Of a stretch of DNA of 64,000 bases, positions 33,821-46,732 are shown piece after piece (positions within the stretch are counted from its first letter, which is position 1; the number at the start of each line of letters is the position of its first letter). The DNA comes from Triplophysa rosa (Eukaryota; Chordata; Actinopteri; Cypriniformes; Nemacheilidae). Position numbers and translations under genes: made by a program. The notes below the pieces were generated by a model. The model was not told where the DNA came from, did no database searches, and worked only from the letters and a program-made list of their open reading frames with translations. Location: assembly GCF_024868665.1 (NCBI RefSeq), contig NC_079913.1, positions 13,553,836 through 13,617,835 of the forward strand, given 5' to 3'.

Positions 33821-35549
33821 TATTTTTTGCCCTTTATGTTTTTTTTACTGGGTTTGCAAATATCTAACCAAAATGTGCCAAAAAGATTTGACAACACAGT
33901 AGTAATCATTTAAAAAGTAAGGTTTTAATAAGAGGTTTAAGAAGGACATCGATGATATTTAATTCACTTAAAGACGAAAAACTTAAGCTTTCCACTTTAA
34001 GCTTAATCTTATTGAAAGAAGTGGTGACAATCTCACAATCTCAAAAAAAGGTTATATATTCAGTAAATGATGCCAAAATTGTGCTTGTACTCCAAAGGGT
34101 TCAGGAAAAATAACCATTTGAGTGAAAGTAAGTTCTTTTCATTTCTGGAATAATGCATATAAGGAATGCTGCTGCTGCATATTTAACATATATAAATAAA
34201 CCTTGCATTGCTTACGTGATCACCTTTTAGAAGATCTATGCCTGTGGAGCTGGGGAAGGAGGAGGGTTTCTAAAACGGCCTGCACTGCTACAACGATCAC
34301 TAGCCAAGATTTAAACGTAGAGCAGCAAGCTCATTGGCTGCTGATATGGAAGGAACATAAAGTTATTATGTCAGATTGGTTTAGACTTTAGGACTGCGCC
34401 ATCTAGAATTTCGTGCCAGAACTTTCTCTGTCATTTGTGATGTAAAGGTTATGTCTCCCACCTCTTTAAGATAGTGTATACACTTTAATGCTCTGGTTTT
34501 TGGAGAAGTATCATATCTAGACGCAAAATGGGACATACAGTGTAGGGCATCACTCTATGGTGGGATGGCTGTTAAGTTAACAAAGACACTAAATGCTACT
34601 TTGAGCGGGACCAGAGCAGTTTAAAATAAATGTAAATTTTCATTGAATTGAAGAGTTTAGGGTGCATTTAAGGAGTATCAGACATGTGGAAACTGCAACT
34701 GGATTTGATTTAATTCATATCGATGAAATTACATTTTCAAAGGTACATGTTATGTTTAATGCCCAGCCATAAAACGAGGGACAAATTTAATGTACTGAAA
34801 GGCATGAAAACTATAGAATATATGGCTTGATTAGCCAAAAAAACATTTAGTGTCACTGGTTATATATAATAGTTTTCACACAATGCCACTATCTCACCCC
34901 ACTGCAAATTTCATACATGAGATCATGGCCTGCCAATTGTTCCCATCAGGTTTGCAGTATGTTAGCTTGAATGCCTCCAGTCTCTTACAGGTTACAGAAC
35001 ATCAGTGCAGTAAAGAGCAGCGAATATACCTCATTGAGTGCCAGTTACATAAACCCTAAACCAATTATAATCCAACATATAATTCGTAAGATTATGCTTA
35101 TATCTCAAACAGGTTTTTCTGACCTGAATTTTGACCATTTTATCTAGATTTTGTAAACAGGTTTTCAGGTTATTCATCATACTATACACGTATAGTAAAT
35201 GGCTGAAATGCTAGCATTTTGTTGTACATGTAAACACACTCAGTGCTAGCTGCATGACTGTTTCGTCTGTCTGTGTGTGTCACATGTTGGGTGTCACAAG
35301 TCACTGTCTGTCCCACCCTCCCCCTATGGTTGTCAGGTAACTTTCTCAAGTCCATCCTTGAATGGACAATAGGGGCTAGTGCCCCAAAAACAATCACTTC
35401 ATCTCTTTCTCTTTGCCCTGCTGGGCACAATTGAAAAGGGACGGAGAGATTAATATTGACCCATCCCTAGGCCACGCCCCCTGAGCTGGAGGACAAGGTC
35501 AAATGGTGCCTGGTCATCAGGCTGACTCTTCGTTTTCTCCTCCTTTCAG
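33821..35549. other. Non-coding; splice acceptor of iqsec3 at its end
   Basis: No gene is recognised. The last 40 bp form a strong acceptor: a CTGAC branch-like motif (35522-35526) and the tract TTTTCTCCTCCTTTCAG ending at 35549. An ATG at 35503 is in frame with the exon but lies upstream of this acceptor. Confidence 0.65.
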
Positions 35550-36021
35550 CAGTGAAGAGCCATCCTCCCCTCCTCCCACTGCGACACCATCCCATGCGGA
35601 AACTGTATCGCCCTCACCTTGCACCCCTGATACCAGCGCTACCCAGCCAGAGGTCCAGGTGACTCCTCAAGTTGCAGAAAGCACCACATTATCTGTAGAT
35701 GAAGGAGGGGGAGATGGAGACCGAGATGGAGGTGGAGCTCAAGAGACAGGGAGTGCACAGGTGGACAAGGAAGAGGTGGAGGTACAGGAAATAGAACAGG
35801 AAGAAGAAAAACCCCAGGTGCCTCAGCAACCACAACTGGAACAAGAGGAGGAGAAAAAAGAGACAGAGGAGCAAGAGAGGGAAGCAACGTGTACGGGAGG
35901 TGCGGGAAGGAGGCCGAGCTTGCATCACACTGCCTCACCAATCAGAGTACAGAGGAATGGAACGTGCAGCCACTCCACAACCTCGGACTATGAACTCTCG
36001 CTCGACCTCAAAAACAAGCAG
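35550..36021 (+). CDS. iqsec3: IQSEC3 coding exon (acidic N-terminal region)
   Basis: 472-bp internal exon, opening with the last base of a split codon and ending in phase 0 at CAG|GTAGGG. It encodes about 157 residues: a Ser/Pro/Thr-rich start (SEEPSSPPPTATPSHAE), a strongly acidic Glu/Gln-rich middle, and the end TTSDYELSLDLKNKQ. The DYELSLDLKNKQ end precedes IEMLEHKYGGH in vertebrate IQSEC3, and the next exon in this window begins exactly there. IQSEC3 (BRAG3) is a postsynaptic Arf guanine-nucleotide exchange factor associated with inhibitory synapses. The acidic low-complexity part is poorly conserved, so identity rests on the C-terminal block and its joining to exon 60754-61946. The upstream coiled-coil exon is not visible. 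Fish have duplicated iqsec3 genes and I cannot tell which copy this is. Confidence 0.9.
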
Positions 36022-37696
36022 GTAGGGAGCAAGGCACTGTGGGATTGTGGTCTTGGCTATGTGTGAGTGTGTGATTCAGGCACAAGGATTGGATGTTCTG
36101 CTTCTTATGGTTGCTTTGAGGTGGCTGAGTTTGAGGTTTAGGCGGCTCAGGGCAGTTGGACATTTACAGGTTGATCATTCATCCTCATCCTCATCTCATA
36201 CACATACATCACCATCTCCATCAGCTTTTTAACCTTTCAGTAGGCCCACATGGAATCTGTGCAGACTGTGGTGGAACACATGGAGAATTTGGTTGAAAAT
36301 AGGTACACAAAGAACAATAAAATTGAATAAGACACAATTATAAATGCTTTAACTCCCCAGAGGTATAACCACTAAATATGCTTGCCATGTTGCATATACT
36401 GTATCATTATCTGTCCCCTGGATAATAATTGGGCCATTGTTTTAAAACTGACATTGATTTGCTGTGATCAAACTATTTTTAGCTTCACTTTGGAAATTCC
36501 TATGGCACAAAATACAATTTTTTCACGGATATTTGCTATAACTGTCAAATGCCCTTAGCATGTTTACATGGAACAACAGTAAAAAACATTGGCTGTAATA
36601 TTGACGTAATATAAATATATAAACATAGAATTAGGGGGATATTTCTGAAAAATTAGCAGATTCCATGCAGGCCTACAGTACATGTCATTTTTATTGCAAT
36701 GAGATGAGATATGTAAAAGGATGCAATGTAAAATGTGCAATGTAAAAGGATGAAATATCTGTAGCTATATTGTCAAACTTAACAAATAGCCGAGAAAGCA
36801 TATTTACCAGTTATCATAAGCATGACCTTATTTTGGTAAAAATAAAAAAATCCCTTAATGAATGCTTTATGATCTAAATATCTTCTAAAGTGACAGAATC
36901 ATTGAGAAGAATGTTGAATAAAAATTCTGTAATAAAAAAAATCGCTAATTGACCCCTTATTAAAATAACCTTTTACCCGATATGTTTCCTTTATATATTT
37001 AATTTTATTAAACTATTTTGTTGTTATTAGGGCCTTATCCTAACATTCCTTTGGAATCAATTCTAAGTCAAGTATCCATTTTGTTTGACATGAAGAGCAG
37101 TTTTTGTGTGGCATTGGTGTCTATGTACAGCAGTCCAAATCTATCACTTGTGAGCTCAATGATATTTATAGATCAAGTTTGATATAAGCAGAAGATTACA
37201 AGGTAGCTTACTAGGATTTAGCATCTTTGTTTCTGTGCTTTGGGAGAATTTTATTGGCTTCATAGAACAAACATGTTGCTTTAAAGACAGAACAGAAAAC
37301 ACCTGCAGCCTCAATTTCAGAGAGCTCCTGCAAAGGGTATATTGTGATGTCGAAGAGAAGGACATTGAGACGACAGTGAGAGATAGAAAGAGTGACAGAA
37401 AAAGAGATGGATGGAGAGAGATTGGGTGGAAAGGTTGTGTTGTCATGGTATCCCAGAGGCGACCTAAAAATTCCCATGCCTCATTTTTTCATTTTCTTGC
37501 TGAATGTTTATATTGCAAATTGCAGTCCCCCATTGGTTATGCTGAGAATTATCTAAAGGTACAGCCCAGTGTTTGCTATACCAAATTATTGTTCTGCCAT
37601 CAATATTAGAAGACTTTAGGCTTTAGATAAAATGTGTACAAACATCAGAAATGGAAAAAAGATGGCAAATAAATATAACTTATGATTCAAAATGCA

Positions 37697-37920
37697 CACT
37701 GTAAAAAATGCACACTGTGAAAAAATGGACCAATTTCAGCTGCATTACATTTTTAAGATAAATAAATATTGAACTGGCTTAAAAAATTGAGTTGTAAAAT
37801 ACTAGATTTTTAAAGACAATTCAATATAATTTAAGTTGAATTGACTCATAAAGCGAATCTGATTTAACTTAAAAAATTAATGAAGCTGTTTAACTGAACT
37901 TTTTAAGATTTTTTACAGTG
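37697..37920. mobile_element. MITE-like element with CACTGTAAAAAAT ends
   Basis: The left end CACTGTAAAAAATG (repeated at 37713 as CACTGTGAAAAAATG) faces the inverted right end ATTTTTTACAGTG. The AT-rich interior has several AATTGAGTTG/CAATTCAA-like opposed motifs. No matching TSD was found, so boundaries are approximate. Confidence 0.5.
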
Positions 37921-39289
37921 CAGTAAAGGCTAATTTATACTGATGAAAGAAACGCTAACGAACACGTTTGTTATGTAAATGACAATTTAGAATGTTGGTG
38001 TTTGTTGGATCAGTGTGAATTAAACTTATAAATATATATGTTGTTATATTTTACAGAGCTACGTTTTTGCTATATTAGTGTAAAATCAACATGATGCCTA
38101 AAATGCAAAAGAAATAAACAAGAGCATTAGCCTGTAATTTGACAGTGTTTGTTACATTCCAGTATAACATAATGACATCCAGTATGAAATTGGTTAGTAG
38201 TATTTACAGCATTCATTAAAATGATCATTTAACCATTATAAAGCGTGTACACAGATAGTAGCTTTGTATTCCGAAGAAAGGTATTACTCACAAATGTTTT
38301 ATTGTGTTATAACAGATTTCATTTTTAGAAATCTTGCGTGCACATTCACAAAGAATTGGACCTATGCTGGAAGTTGTTTCATCCCTAGGCTAAAGGTTAG
38401 AAATTCAGTCAGGTAGGATCATTGTCTAAATTAAGTAGGACATCAGAGGACAACCGACATTTTATGCAAGCCAGCCAATCACAGGTCACAGATGTATAGG
38501 CTACAGTATCAGTAGCCATGGTGATGAATTCAAGAGGAGATGTTGTACAATGAGGTTCTTTGTTGTAGTAGGGTCTGGTTTTTATGCCCTAAAAGCAATA
38601 AAACAGAAAGGAATCTAAGCCAGACATAGGTTATCATAATTCATACATGCAAGGGTTGCTGCTAGTATTTATTATTGTGACTGTATTGTCTATTGGTTTA
38701 TAATAATACATTATTAATTAATTTATGTCTACATATGAAAATACATACATGGATATAATTACTGTAGGAACGTATACAGTAGATGTATAAACATATGGTT
38801 GCAATCTAATTGACTGTGCAACAGGTTTTATACTCTTGCTTTTCGCAGACATACATGTCCATGTAATGGTATTTGTACTTTAGAAGTTGAGTATATGCAT
38901 TCACTTGTACAAATCTCTCTGTGTCCGCATTATACCATTGATCTTCTGTCTGTAGAGGTGTGAAATCTCTCCTGAAGCAGATAAGAGTTCTGAGCGCTGC
39001 GGATTAGTAGAGAACACTAATATCTCTCTTTCCCTGAGACATGTGATTGCACACACACAAATCCACACATTTTTTAAAAAATATACAGATGCACTGAAAT
39101 ACAAATACTCTGATCTAAGTAATAGTGTAATTTTGTACATTTTATTATTTTATTTATTTATTTATATACTTTATAATAATCTTTACATATTGATTGATCG
39201 ATTGATTAACCGCTTAGCAATTGGTGTTGCATTAGAAAAGCTATGTTTGCACTTTATTTTACATTTACATTTTACAGTACGTTTACCTA

Positions 39290-39440
39290 TACTTACCTAA
39301 GAAAATACTGGGTAGTATAAGGTATGGTATAAGTTTAGGTTTAGGGGTAGGTTCAGGGTTCGTACCTAGTTATTACCCAGTTATATTTACTGTAATAAGT
39401 ACACAGTATGTAAATAGGAAACAGGACAATAAAGTGCTAC
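39290..39440. repeat. Dispersed fish repeat fragment
   Basis: Contains AGGTTTAGGGGTAGGTTCAG, then GTACCTAGTTATTACCCAGT and ACAATAAAGTGCTACC, a combination common in cyprinid intergenic DNA. No ends or coding capacity are recognised. Confidence 0.45.
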
Positions 39441-40423
39441 CAAAGTTATTTAGCTGTAATGGTGGGCCTTGCGCTTAGGAAAACTGGCAGCCTTGTTAGT
39501 GAGTACTATACTCTTTTAAAGTACAATTTTGCATATTTTATTTTTTTCTTTTTCTGTTACCTGAACAGAAAAATGCATGTTCATTTCTATTATGATGCTT
39601 TAGTTCATCCAGGTGGGCCAAACAAGTTTTGGCTTCTTCTATTGTATAAATTAGGCTTACACATTTTAAACACACATTATTTGACTATTGACTTCGTTTT
39701 ATATCTAATGCCAATTATAGTTCACTGACTGACCATCCTCACAACCACGTCTAGAGAATTCCATTCCTCTGGCAGAATAATTGGTTTTCTCAAGTGCTTC
39801 GGAGGTTCCATGGAGGATATTGGTCTTTAGAGTACAAATCAAACACTTTTTATCTCTATGACCTTTGTTTCCAGGTACTGCAGAAAATCTGTAGTATGTG
39901 ATGCATTGCTCTGAATTTCATCTTTCTATAATCACTCAGTAGAAATCCAGACTAATGAAAAATGAATTTTTGTGAGAAATGGGTTCATACACTATCTCAA
40001 CCTTCCACTTTATAAATAGAACTAAATCCTCTCTGCAGAAACTTTCGGAGTCTTTTCTGAAGCAGGAAAAAAAGTTTAGCGTATGTACTTGCACTATACC
40101 CATCTTTAAACTGCTGATGTTTAAAAAAGTGTGAATTAGCAGATTTGATGACTGGGTGATTATAGATTATACATTATATTGTATCCTATCTTTTTACAGT
40201 AGGCCATTCCCTTGATATTTTTGCCAGCCTGAGATTAATATTTTGAAAAATGGGCCAAAAGAGCCCTGTCATGCTCAATTTTTTTGTCTGAATTTGTCAT
40301 TTTAAATAGAATTGTAATAGTGTGCATCAGTATACCACAAGACATACTGCAAAATGTATTTTGTTACAGATCCACATACAAAACTGGTCAACACTAAAAT
40401 GCAGGTCCAATTAAGGAACAGTT

Positions 40424-40634
40424 AACGTCTTGGTTACGGATGTAACCTCGGTTCCCTGATGGAGGGAACGAGAAGTTGTGTCGAACCGACAGAATGGGGT
40501 TTGTCTTGAGAACCTATCATCTTCTGAGTATTTAGAAAAGGCCAATGAAAATTGGCAAATGAAATTTGCATGCCGGGCTCCTCCCCGGATGTCCGGGTAT
40601 AAGAGGGAAGCCGGCGTGCTCATTCATTCACCTT
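40424..40634 (-). repeat. DIRS copy 2 ITR (biological right end)
   Basis: Carries the two outer palindromes GGTTACGGATGTAACC and GTTCCCTGATGGAGGGAAC, then the conserved ITR body with TATAAGAG and the ATTCATTCACCTT inner motif. Confidence 0.88.
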
Positions 40635-40701
40635 TGGTCTGAGGAGCCTAAAGCATCCTCCCCCGACCGCTGGGGTGGGCGGCCAGTGTTGTGGCATGAG
40701 G

Positions 40702-40809
40702 GACACAACGTCTCGTTCCCTCCATCAGGGAACCGAGGTTACATCCGTAACCAAGACGTTCCCTTTCTGTCGGTCTCTCGACGTTGTGTCGAACCGACAG
40801 AATGGGGTT
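40702..40809 (-). repeat. DIRS internal complementary region, copy 2
   Basis: Joins the complement of the 40424 terminus to the complement of the 46322 terminus at CCAAGACGTTCCCTTTC, the same arrangement as in copy 1. Confidence 0.9.
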
Positions 40810-41499
40810 CCTATGGAAAACGCCACAGCACTGAGCCGCGTCACAATCTCTGCGGAGCGACGTTGACTGGCCTGGGCGAGTCAGACGAACACGCTAGCGC
40901 GAAATTATGACCTTCCAGTGGAGAGGAAGGGGGACCCAGAGCTTTCCACAAAAAGTTGGGAAGCCCCCTAACGCCGGCCGTCACGGGCGGAGGCCTGATT
41001 CTCTAAATGGCGAGAAGCCGCCCGGCACCGTACGGGCCACTGGGTAAGCATTATTCCCCCCTGGGGGGGAAAAACGCTGCAGAGGCCACTACCTACCGTA
41101 GGGAGGAATTAGTGGAGACACCACATGGTCTCACCATCAGGGGAGAACTCATGGGAAGAATGTGCGGACTGCAGGAGTTAACCGCAAGGTGGGAGTCCAC
41201 CTGGGGAGGTCATGGGTTGCCAAGGTGGGAACCATTCATGAGGATACATCAGACGGAACAGCCCACGGAGGGGGGGTTACCACGTCTGGAGCACTAGGTC
41301 CGGTTAGAGCTATGTGGGAGATAACTCAACTGTTCCCCGGCCTAAGGGGGCAGGGCTGCTCTGCCCAGCCTGTCCCCTGGAAGGGTGCTTAGTGATGGAT
41401 GGAATGCCTGTTCTTTACCCGAGGGGAAAGAAGTGAGGCGGGATCGCCACTGCTCCCCCCGGAGGGGGAAGGGCTTCCGCAGGCGTACGCCCTACCGGC

Positions 41500-42480
41500 T
41501 GCCGGTCCCACACCTTGCCAGGATGCGGGCTGACACCGGTTCCGCGCGTAGGTATTAGAACCTCACGGAGTTGTTAGGCATAGCCCAACCCGCAGCTCTG
41601 CAGATGTCTGCCAGAGAGGCGCCCTGAGCCAGTGCCCACGAGGGGTGTGCCTCACCCCCAACGGGCAGGGGCGAAATGAGATCGGTATGCCCTAACGAGG
41701 GCATCCACGATCCAGTGCGCCAGCCTCTGTTTGGAGACAGCCCTCCTGCTGACCTCCGAAACAGACAAAGAGCTGCTCAGAGCTTCTGGGCTCTGCGTGC
41801 GGTCCAAGTAGAGGCGCCGTGCGCGTACTGGACACAACACGGATAGGTTGGGTCTTCCTCCCCGGTGGGGAGCGCCTGCAGGTTCACCACCTGGTCTCTC
41901 GGGAGAGTGGTGGGAACCTTGGGCACGTAGCCGGGGCGGGGTCTCAAGATAACGTGAGAATCCCGGCCCCGAGTTCTAGGCAATCTGTGGACACGGAGGG
42001 TGCTTGTAGATCCCCTACCCTCTTGGAGGTGAGCGCCATGCGGAAAGCCGTCTTTATCAAGACTGAGAAAGAGCGGCAACCCCGAGAGGCTCGAAGGGGG
42101 CGGGGCCTCTTGAGGCCCGCCACCTAGGTCGCAAGAGGGTACGGAGCGCGGATAAGGTGGTCACCCTCTCGCGCCCCTTAGGAACCTAATGACCAGGTCG
42201 TGCTGTCCCAGAGGCTACCCAGCACTCGGGTCATGATGAGCGGCCGTAGCGGCTACATACATTCCCAGTGTGGAGGGGGAGAGGTTACTCCCCCGCTCTC
42301 TTGAGGACGGGACAGCTCGTACCCGACCGAGCAACTCCGCGGGTCTTCTCGGTGAGAAGAGCACCAGGACGAGAAGAGGCGCCACCTATGGGCGTATAGC
42401 CGCCCAGTGGCCGAAGCCCTAGCCTGAGTGACGTCCCAACCGGACCGGGGGTGGGTCACTCAGGATCTCCTCGTCCCGTC
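41500..42480 (-). pseudogene. DIRS tyrosine recombinase (broken), copy 2
   Basis: On the minus strand the core-binding part (about 42459-42253) reads TGRLYAHRWRLFSSWCSSHR. The middle (42079-41777) reads HVILRPRPGYVPKVPTTLPR and VVNLQALPTGEEDP. A further piece (41840-41652) reads KQRLAHWIVDALVRAYR. The HxxR-like HTPRG is seen near 41646, after which the frame breaks. The pieces lie in order but in different frames, so the enzyme is not made. Confidence 0.8.
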
Positions 42481-42689
42481 CAGACATGGAGACCAGGTTT
42501 TGCCTGGGATGCCGTAACGTGCCCCTTCCCCTGGGGAAGCTGTCCGCCAGGGGGAGCGGCCAGGGGGGAGTTGTTGTCAGAGCCTCAGCTCCGAGAACCA
42601 AGTCCTGGTTAGGCCGAAGGGGCGTAACTAGTACCACTTGATGCTCCTCTTCCCTGGCCTTGCACAGGACCTGTGCAATGAGGCTCACT

Positions 42690-44030
42690 GGGGGGAAGCG
42701 TACTTCCGCTTGTCCCGCGGCCAGCTGTGCGCAAGGGCATCCGTGCCGAGGGTACCTCGGACAGGGAGTACCAAAGCGGACAATGGGTGGAGTCCGGGGA
42801 GGCAACAGGACCACCTGTGCCTGGCCGAACTGCCCCAAATGAGCCGGCTGCGCGGGGAGGGAGTCGCCACTCTCCGCGAGGCGTCGACTGACGAGAGAGC
42901 ACATCGGCTGTCTGGTTCAGGACGCCTGGGATGTGTGTGGCTCGCAGGGAGCTGATCACCTGCTGACTCCAGAGGAGGAGGCGTCGGGCGAGTCATGTTA
43001 GCTGCTGTGAGTGAAGAATACGCCACAGCAGCTGTGCTGTCCGACCGGACCAGCACGTGCTTCCCTGCACGAGAGGAAGTCCCTCAATGCAAGTAGCACA
43101 ACCCACAACTCTAGGCAGTTGAATGCCAACGCAGGCAGGGGCCCGTCCACTGCCCCGACACTGCTTGCCAGTTGCACACGGCACCCCTTAGGGTGTGTCG
43201 GCAGAAAAGCATGTGACCAACGCCAGCTGCCGGTGTGCCACGCTCTCCAAGGAACTTGACTCTGCCGCCAGTGTTGGAGCGGTCGTATATGCATCGACCC
43301 GATGGGGGGCCACCCCCGCCGAGGATGCCATGAATCCCAGGAGCCTCCTGTTACAGGGGGACCACTGACTGTCTGATCTCAGGCAGTTCAACACTGACCG
43401 GGCGCGCTAGTCCTCGCGCCCCCCCCTGGGGGTGAGCGGGGCCACTCGTGAGGACAGAGTCGAGTTCCATACCGAGAAAGAGGATGCTCTGCACCGGGGA
43501 GAGCTTGCTCTTATCTCAGTTGACCTGTGGCCCCACCGATCTAGGTGCCGGAGCACCAGGTCCCTGTGTGTACACCCCAGATCTCGAGAGTGTGCCCAAA
43601 CTTGAGCCAGTCGTCGAGATAGTTAGTACCCGTACACCTCCTTCCCAACGGGGAAGGAGGGCGGCTTCCACGACCTTCGTAAAGACTCGTGGAGACAGGG
43701 ACAGACCGAAGGGGAGGACCCTGTACTGATATGCCCGTCCCTCGAGCGCGAACCGTCGGAACGGCCGATGTCGAGGGAGGATCGAGACATGAAGTACGCG
43801 TCCTAGGTCGATTGCCACGAACCAGTCCTGACGCCTGACGGACGCCAGGATGCGCTTCTGCGTGACCATCCTGAAAGGCAGCTAGTGTAGGTGCCTGTTC
43901 AGAACACGCAGATCTAAGATAGGGAGCAACCCTCCGCCTTTCTTAGGGACAATGAAGTACGGGCTGTAAAACCCGCTGAACACCTCGGCCGGTGGGACGG
44001 GCTCGATCGCTCCCTTCACCAGAAGGGAGG
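42690..44030 (-). pseudogene. DIRS RT-RNase H (broken), copy 2
   Basis: The RT part (43869-43516) reads RRQDWFVAIDLGRVLHVSIL, then RAYQYRVLPFGLSLSPRVFT. The usual AIDLKDAY catalytic block is altered to AIDLGRVLH by a small frame disturbance, and the YLDD box is out of frame. RNase H remnants with FNCLELWVVLLALRDFLS lie at about 43294-42998. Several frameshifts occur, so it is non-functional. Confidence 0.83.
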
Positions 44031-44409
44031 CGACCTCCGCCCGAAGTACGGGGGCATCCCTGCCTCAGCTGAGGTAAAAAAGGGGGCCCCGGAACTTGGG
44101 AGGACGTGTAGCGAACTGAATCGTGTAGCCAAGACGGATCGTCTTCCTCAGCAAGCCTGACAGTCTGGGGGCTCCCAGAACTGTGACAGGGGAACTAGAG
44201 GTTGATCTGCTTCATCGCCCCCGCGGAGGGTGGTTCGATGGCTAGCAGTACGGATTCCTTGCCGGGGGAGGCCCCCCGGGGAGGAGATTGGCTCTGCCAT
44301 ATTTCCTGCCTGGCGACTGCGCAGCTCAACGCACTGTCTGACTGAGAGTGCTGAGGGCTGGTGTTTATACTCGACATTGCGCTTCGCCATGACGCAACGT
44401 CGAGTTTGC

Positions 44410-46020
44410 CGTTCACCGTCGTGCAGAGGGTGAGAGCGGCTGAGGTAACCCAGAGAGAGAGGAAACTCTCCTTTTTGAGAGTAAGTGGGCGCCAGCCCCC
44501 CAGAGGGGGCCAGCAGATGGAGGGACGGGGCAGGAACCGTCCCTATCCGACCTCCCAGCGCTGTGGCTGGGGTCGGGCCCAATGGTAGCCTCGATCCCCC
44601 TGAGGTGATCCCATGACAGCCGCTGCCCGCGGCTGCTGATGGGGCGATGGTTTCCTCTTCGCTGTCTCCTCCAGGTCACTGGAGGGCGTTGAAGAGGACC
44701 AGGGCTGCTGGGAAGCAGACAGTGCACGGGACTCGACGGCCGAGGCGGCCGAGTTGCGGCACGGAGGACTGCTTTTTACTGTCGAGAACCCTCCACAGTA
44801 ACACCAACCAGCCCCCCCTTGCGAGACGGGTACGTCGAGAAAGCGGACCTTCTCAGCGTTACTCATCTGCGCAAATATCGGGCAGAGGAGTTTCTCATGG
44901 ACCACAAGTGTGGACATCGTCCGACCCAGGGCCCCCATGGTCACCTTGGTCGCCTGTAGAGCGAGGTCGGTGACGGCGCGGAGTTCCTGCATAAGCGCTG
45001 GGTCGGTCTTACCCTCGTGGAGCTCTCTCAACGCCCTGGCCTGGCAGGAGCCATAGCGTGGAGAGAGGAGGCAGCTTGGTCCACCGCAATGTAAGCTCTC
45101 GACACCAGAGATGCCGAGACCCCACATGCTTTGGACGGGAGTCTAGGTCGAGCCTCCCCAGGTGGCTGCCACCTACGGGCATGAGTGCACCGCGGCGGCA
45201 AACTCCACCTGGGGGACACCGACGCATCCTCCAGCTGTCTCAACCTCGAGGGAAGAGAGGGTGACAGAACTTTGTTTGACGTGAAACGTGCCGGAAAGGG
45301 GCGTTCCAGGTCTTACAAAGTTCCTCATGCACTTCCGGTAAACACGGCACTGGGGGCGGGCGCGGCTTGGAGACGCGCTCAAACCCGAGGCGCCATGTAG
45401 CCAGCCGCGAACGCCGGGAGAGGCAGTGCGGGCACTGCAACCCAACACTCACGGCGGCCCGGGAAAGCATGGCCGACATCTCGACATCCGCTTTTTCCTG
45501 GGCTCGACCCCCCGAGGGAGGGAGCCCGAAGAATCGTCGGAGTCGGATGGCAGTACGTCACCCCCCGATGCTGCAAGAGACCTCTCATCATCACGCATCG
45601 TGTCCGAATACGTGATTGAGGAATAAGACGGCGGACCGTCTTTTTGGGGAACGGTCAGACGAGCGAAACGAGGTGTGAACGGTCCGTGAGCCGTGGCTGG
45701 CGGATTATCGCTCACAGTAATCCTCATATCACCCTCGCTGCTTGCCATAGCGGACGGCAGGGCCGTAGTCCTGCCGCCACGGAACGGGGAGCAAACGAGG
45801 TGGTGGCTGAGTCCCGTGGGAACACAGCCACCTGTGACGCAACGTCTGAATCGTCACCGCCCACAGTGCAGGCAGGACGTATCCACAACGTCTGCCCCAG
45901 CGTACTGGAAGCAGGCATTGTGTCCGTCCCCCTCCTCGATGAGTGTGTTGCACCCATGAGAACAGCGGGACAAGCCAGGCTGGAGAAATTTGCTCTTTTA
46001 GAAAAGGAAATTGCTCGAAC
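44410..46020 (-). pseudogene. DIRS gag-like region (broken), copy 2
   Basis: The N-terminal remnant near 45960-45730 is homologous to the cysteine-rich start in copy 1. The C-terminal block (45127-44543) reads RELHEGKTDPALMQELRAVT and NAEKVRFLDVPVSQGG. Frames change several times between the two. Confidence 0.75.
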
Positions 46021-46158
46021 ACCTCCGGAACTGCCGAGACGCCCAGGGGAGAGTCACTGCAGGAAGGGACCGTCCGCTGTCCACGTCGTAGATTCCAGCA
46101 GAAAGAATGATCACCAGATCGTAGAGAAGCTCATCAGATGCGTAGGCTCTGAAGAACA

Positions 46159-46322
46159 AAAGGTGAATGAATGAGCACTTCCCTCTTATACCCGGACATC
46201 CGGGGAGGAGCCCGGCATGCAAATTTCATTCGCCAATTTTCATTGGCCTTTTCTAAATACTCAGAAGACAAACCCCATTCTCTCGGTTCGACACAACGTC
46301 GAGAGACCGACAGAAAGGGAAC
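46159..46322 (-). repeat. DIRS copy 2 ITR (biological left end)
   Basis: Ends CCGACAGAAAGGGAAC. Shorter than the opposite ITR because it lacks the two outer palindromes and has a small deletion near 46270. Confidence 0.85.
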
Positions 46323-46668
46323 AGTGAGTTTTATTCAACTTTGCAGTCTCCAAATCAAAACTGACCATCCTTATAGACGGTTTCATCTCAAAGTTAACTT
46401 CCAGTCTGTGTTTGTTATTATTTGGTCTGGCTAGTGGATAATAATATAACTATTTATTTATTATTTAATTTATATTAATATACATTTATATTCATAATTT
46501 ATTGTATAATAATTGTATTAACAATTTGTTGATATTTATTGTATTCCAATTTTATAAAATAAACAATTTGTTGAATGGGTCGTGTAACTTTGTCGCATTA
46601 AAGTTTAACCAAATAACAGTTCTTCTACTGTTAACCCAAAATAACGCTGGCTAGACATACTTTAAACT

Positions 46669-46732
46669 TGCTAGCTAATGTAATTTACCTGTTATTTCTT
46701 TTGCTTGTTGTCAGAAATAATCTACAGGGACA
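46669..46732 (-). repeat. 64-bp fragment shared with 54010-54073
   Basis: GCTAATGTAATTTACCTGTT followed by GCTTGTTGTCAGAAATAATC is the near-exact reverse complement of 54010-54073 in the old hAT-like element. It is a relic of that family about 350 bp from DIRS copy 2. Confidence 0.75.

Larger units (their letters stand above)
40424..46322 (-). mobile_element. DIRS-like retroelement, copy 2 (reverse)
   Basis: 5.9 kb, minus orientation, inside the iqsec3 intron. Layout in + coordinates: ITR 40424-40634, ICR 40702-40809, recombinase, RNase H, RT, gag, ITR 46159-46322. AAC (the complement of GTT) marks both edges, at 40424-40426 and 46320-46322, with no TSD. Its termini read CGAACCGACAGAATGGGG with TTGAGAACCTATCATCTTC, the subfamily shared with copy 4 and distinct from copies 1 and 3. 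Coding regions are all broken. Confidence 0.93.

Noticed and set aside
35503..35549. ATG at 35503 as the start of a separate gene
   Set aside because: It lies upstream of a strong branch-point, polypyrimidine and AG acceptor at 35549. The IQSEC3 reading needs an internal exon here.
41000..42120. A DNA methyltransferase domain in DIRS copy 2
   Set aside because: Some DIRS elements carry one, but no catalytic DPPY-type motif is visible in any frame here; the region reads as recombinase and 3' sequence.
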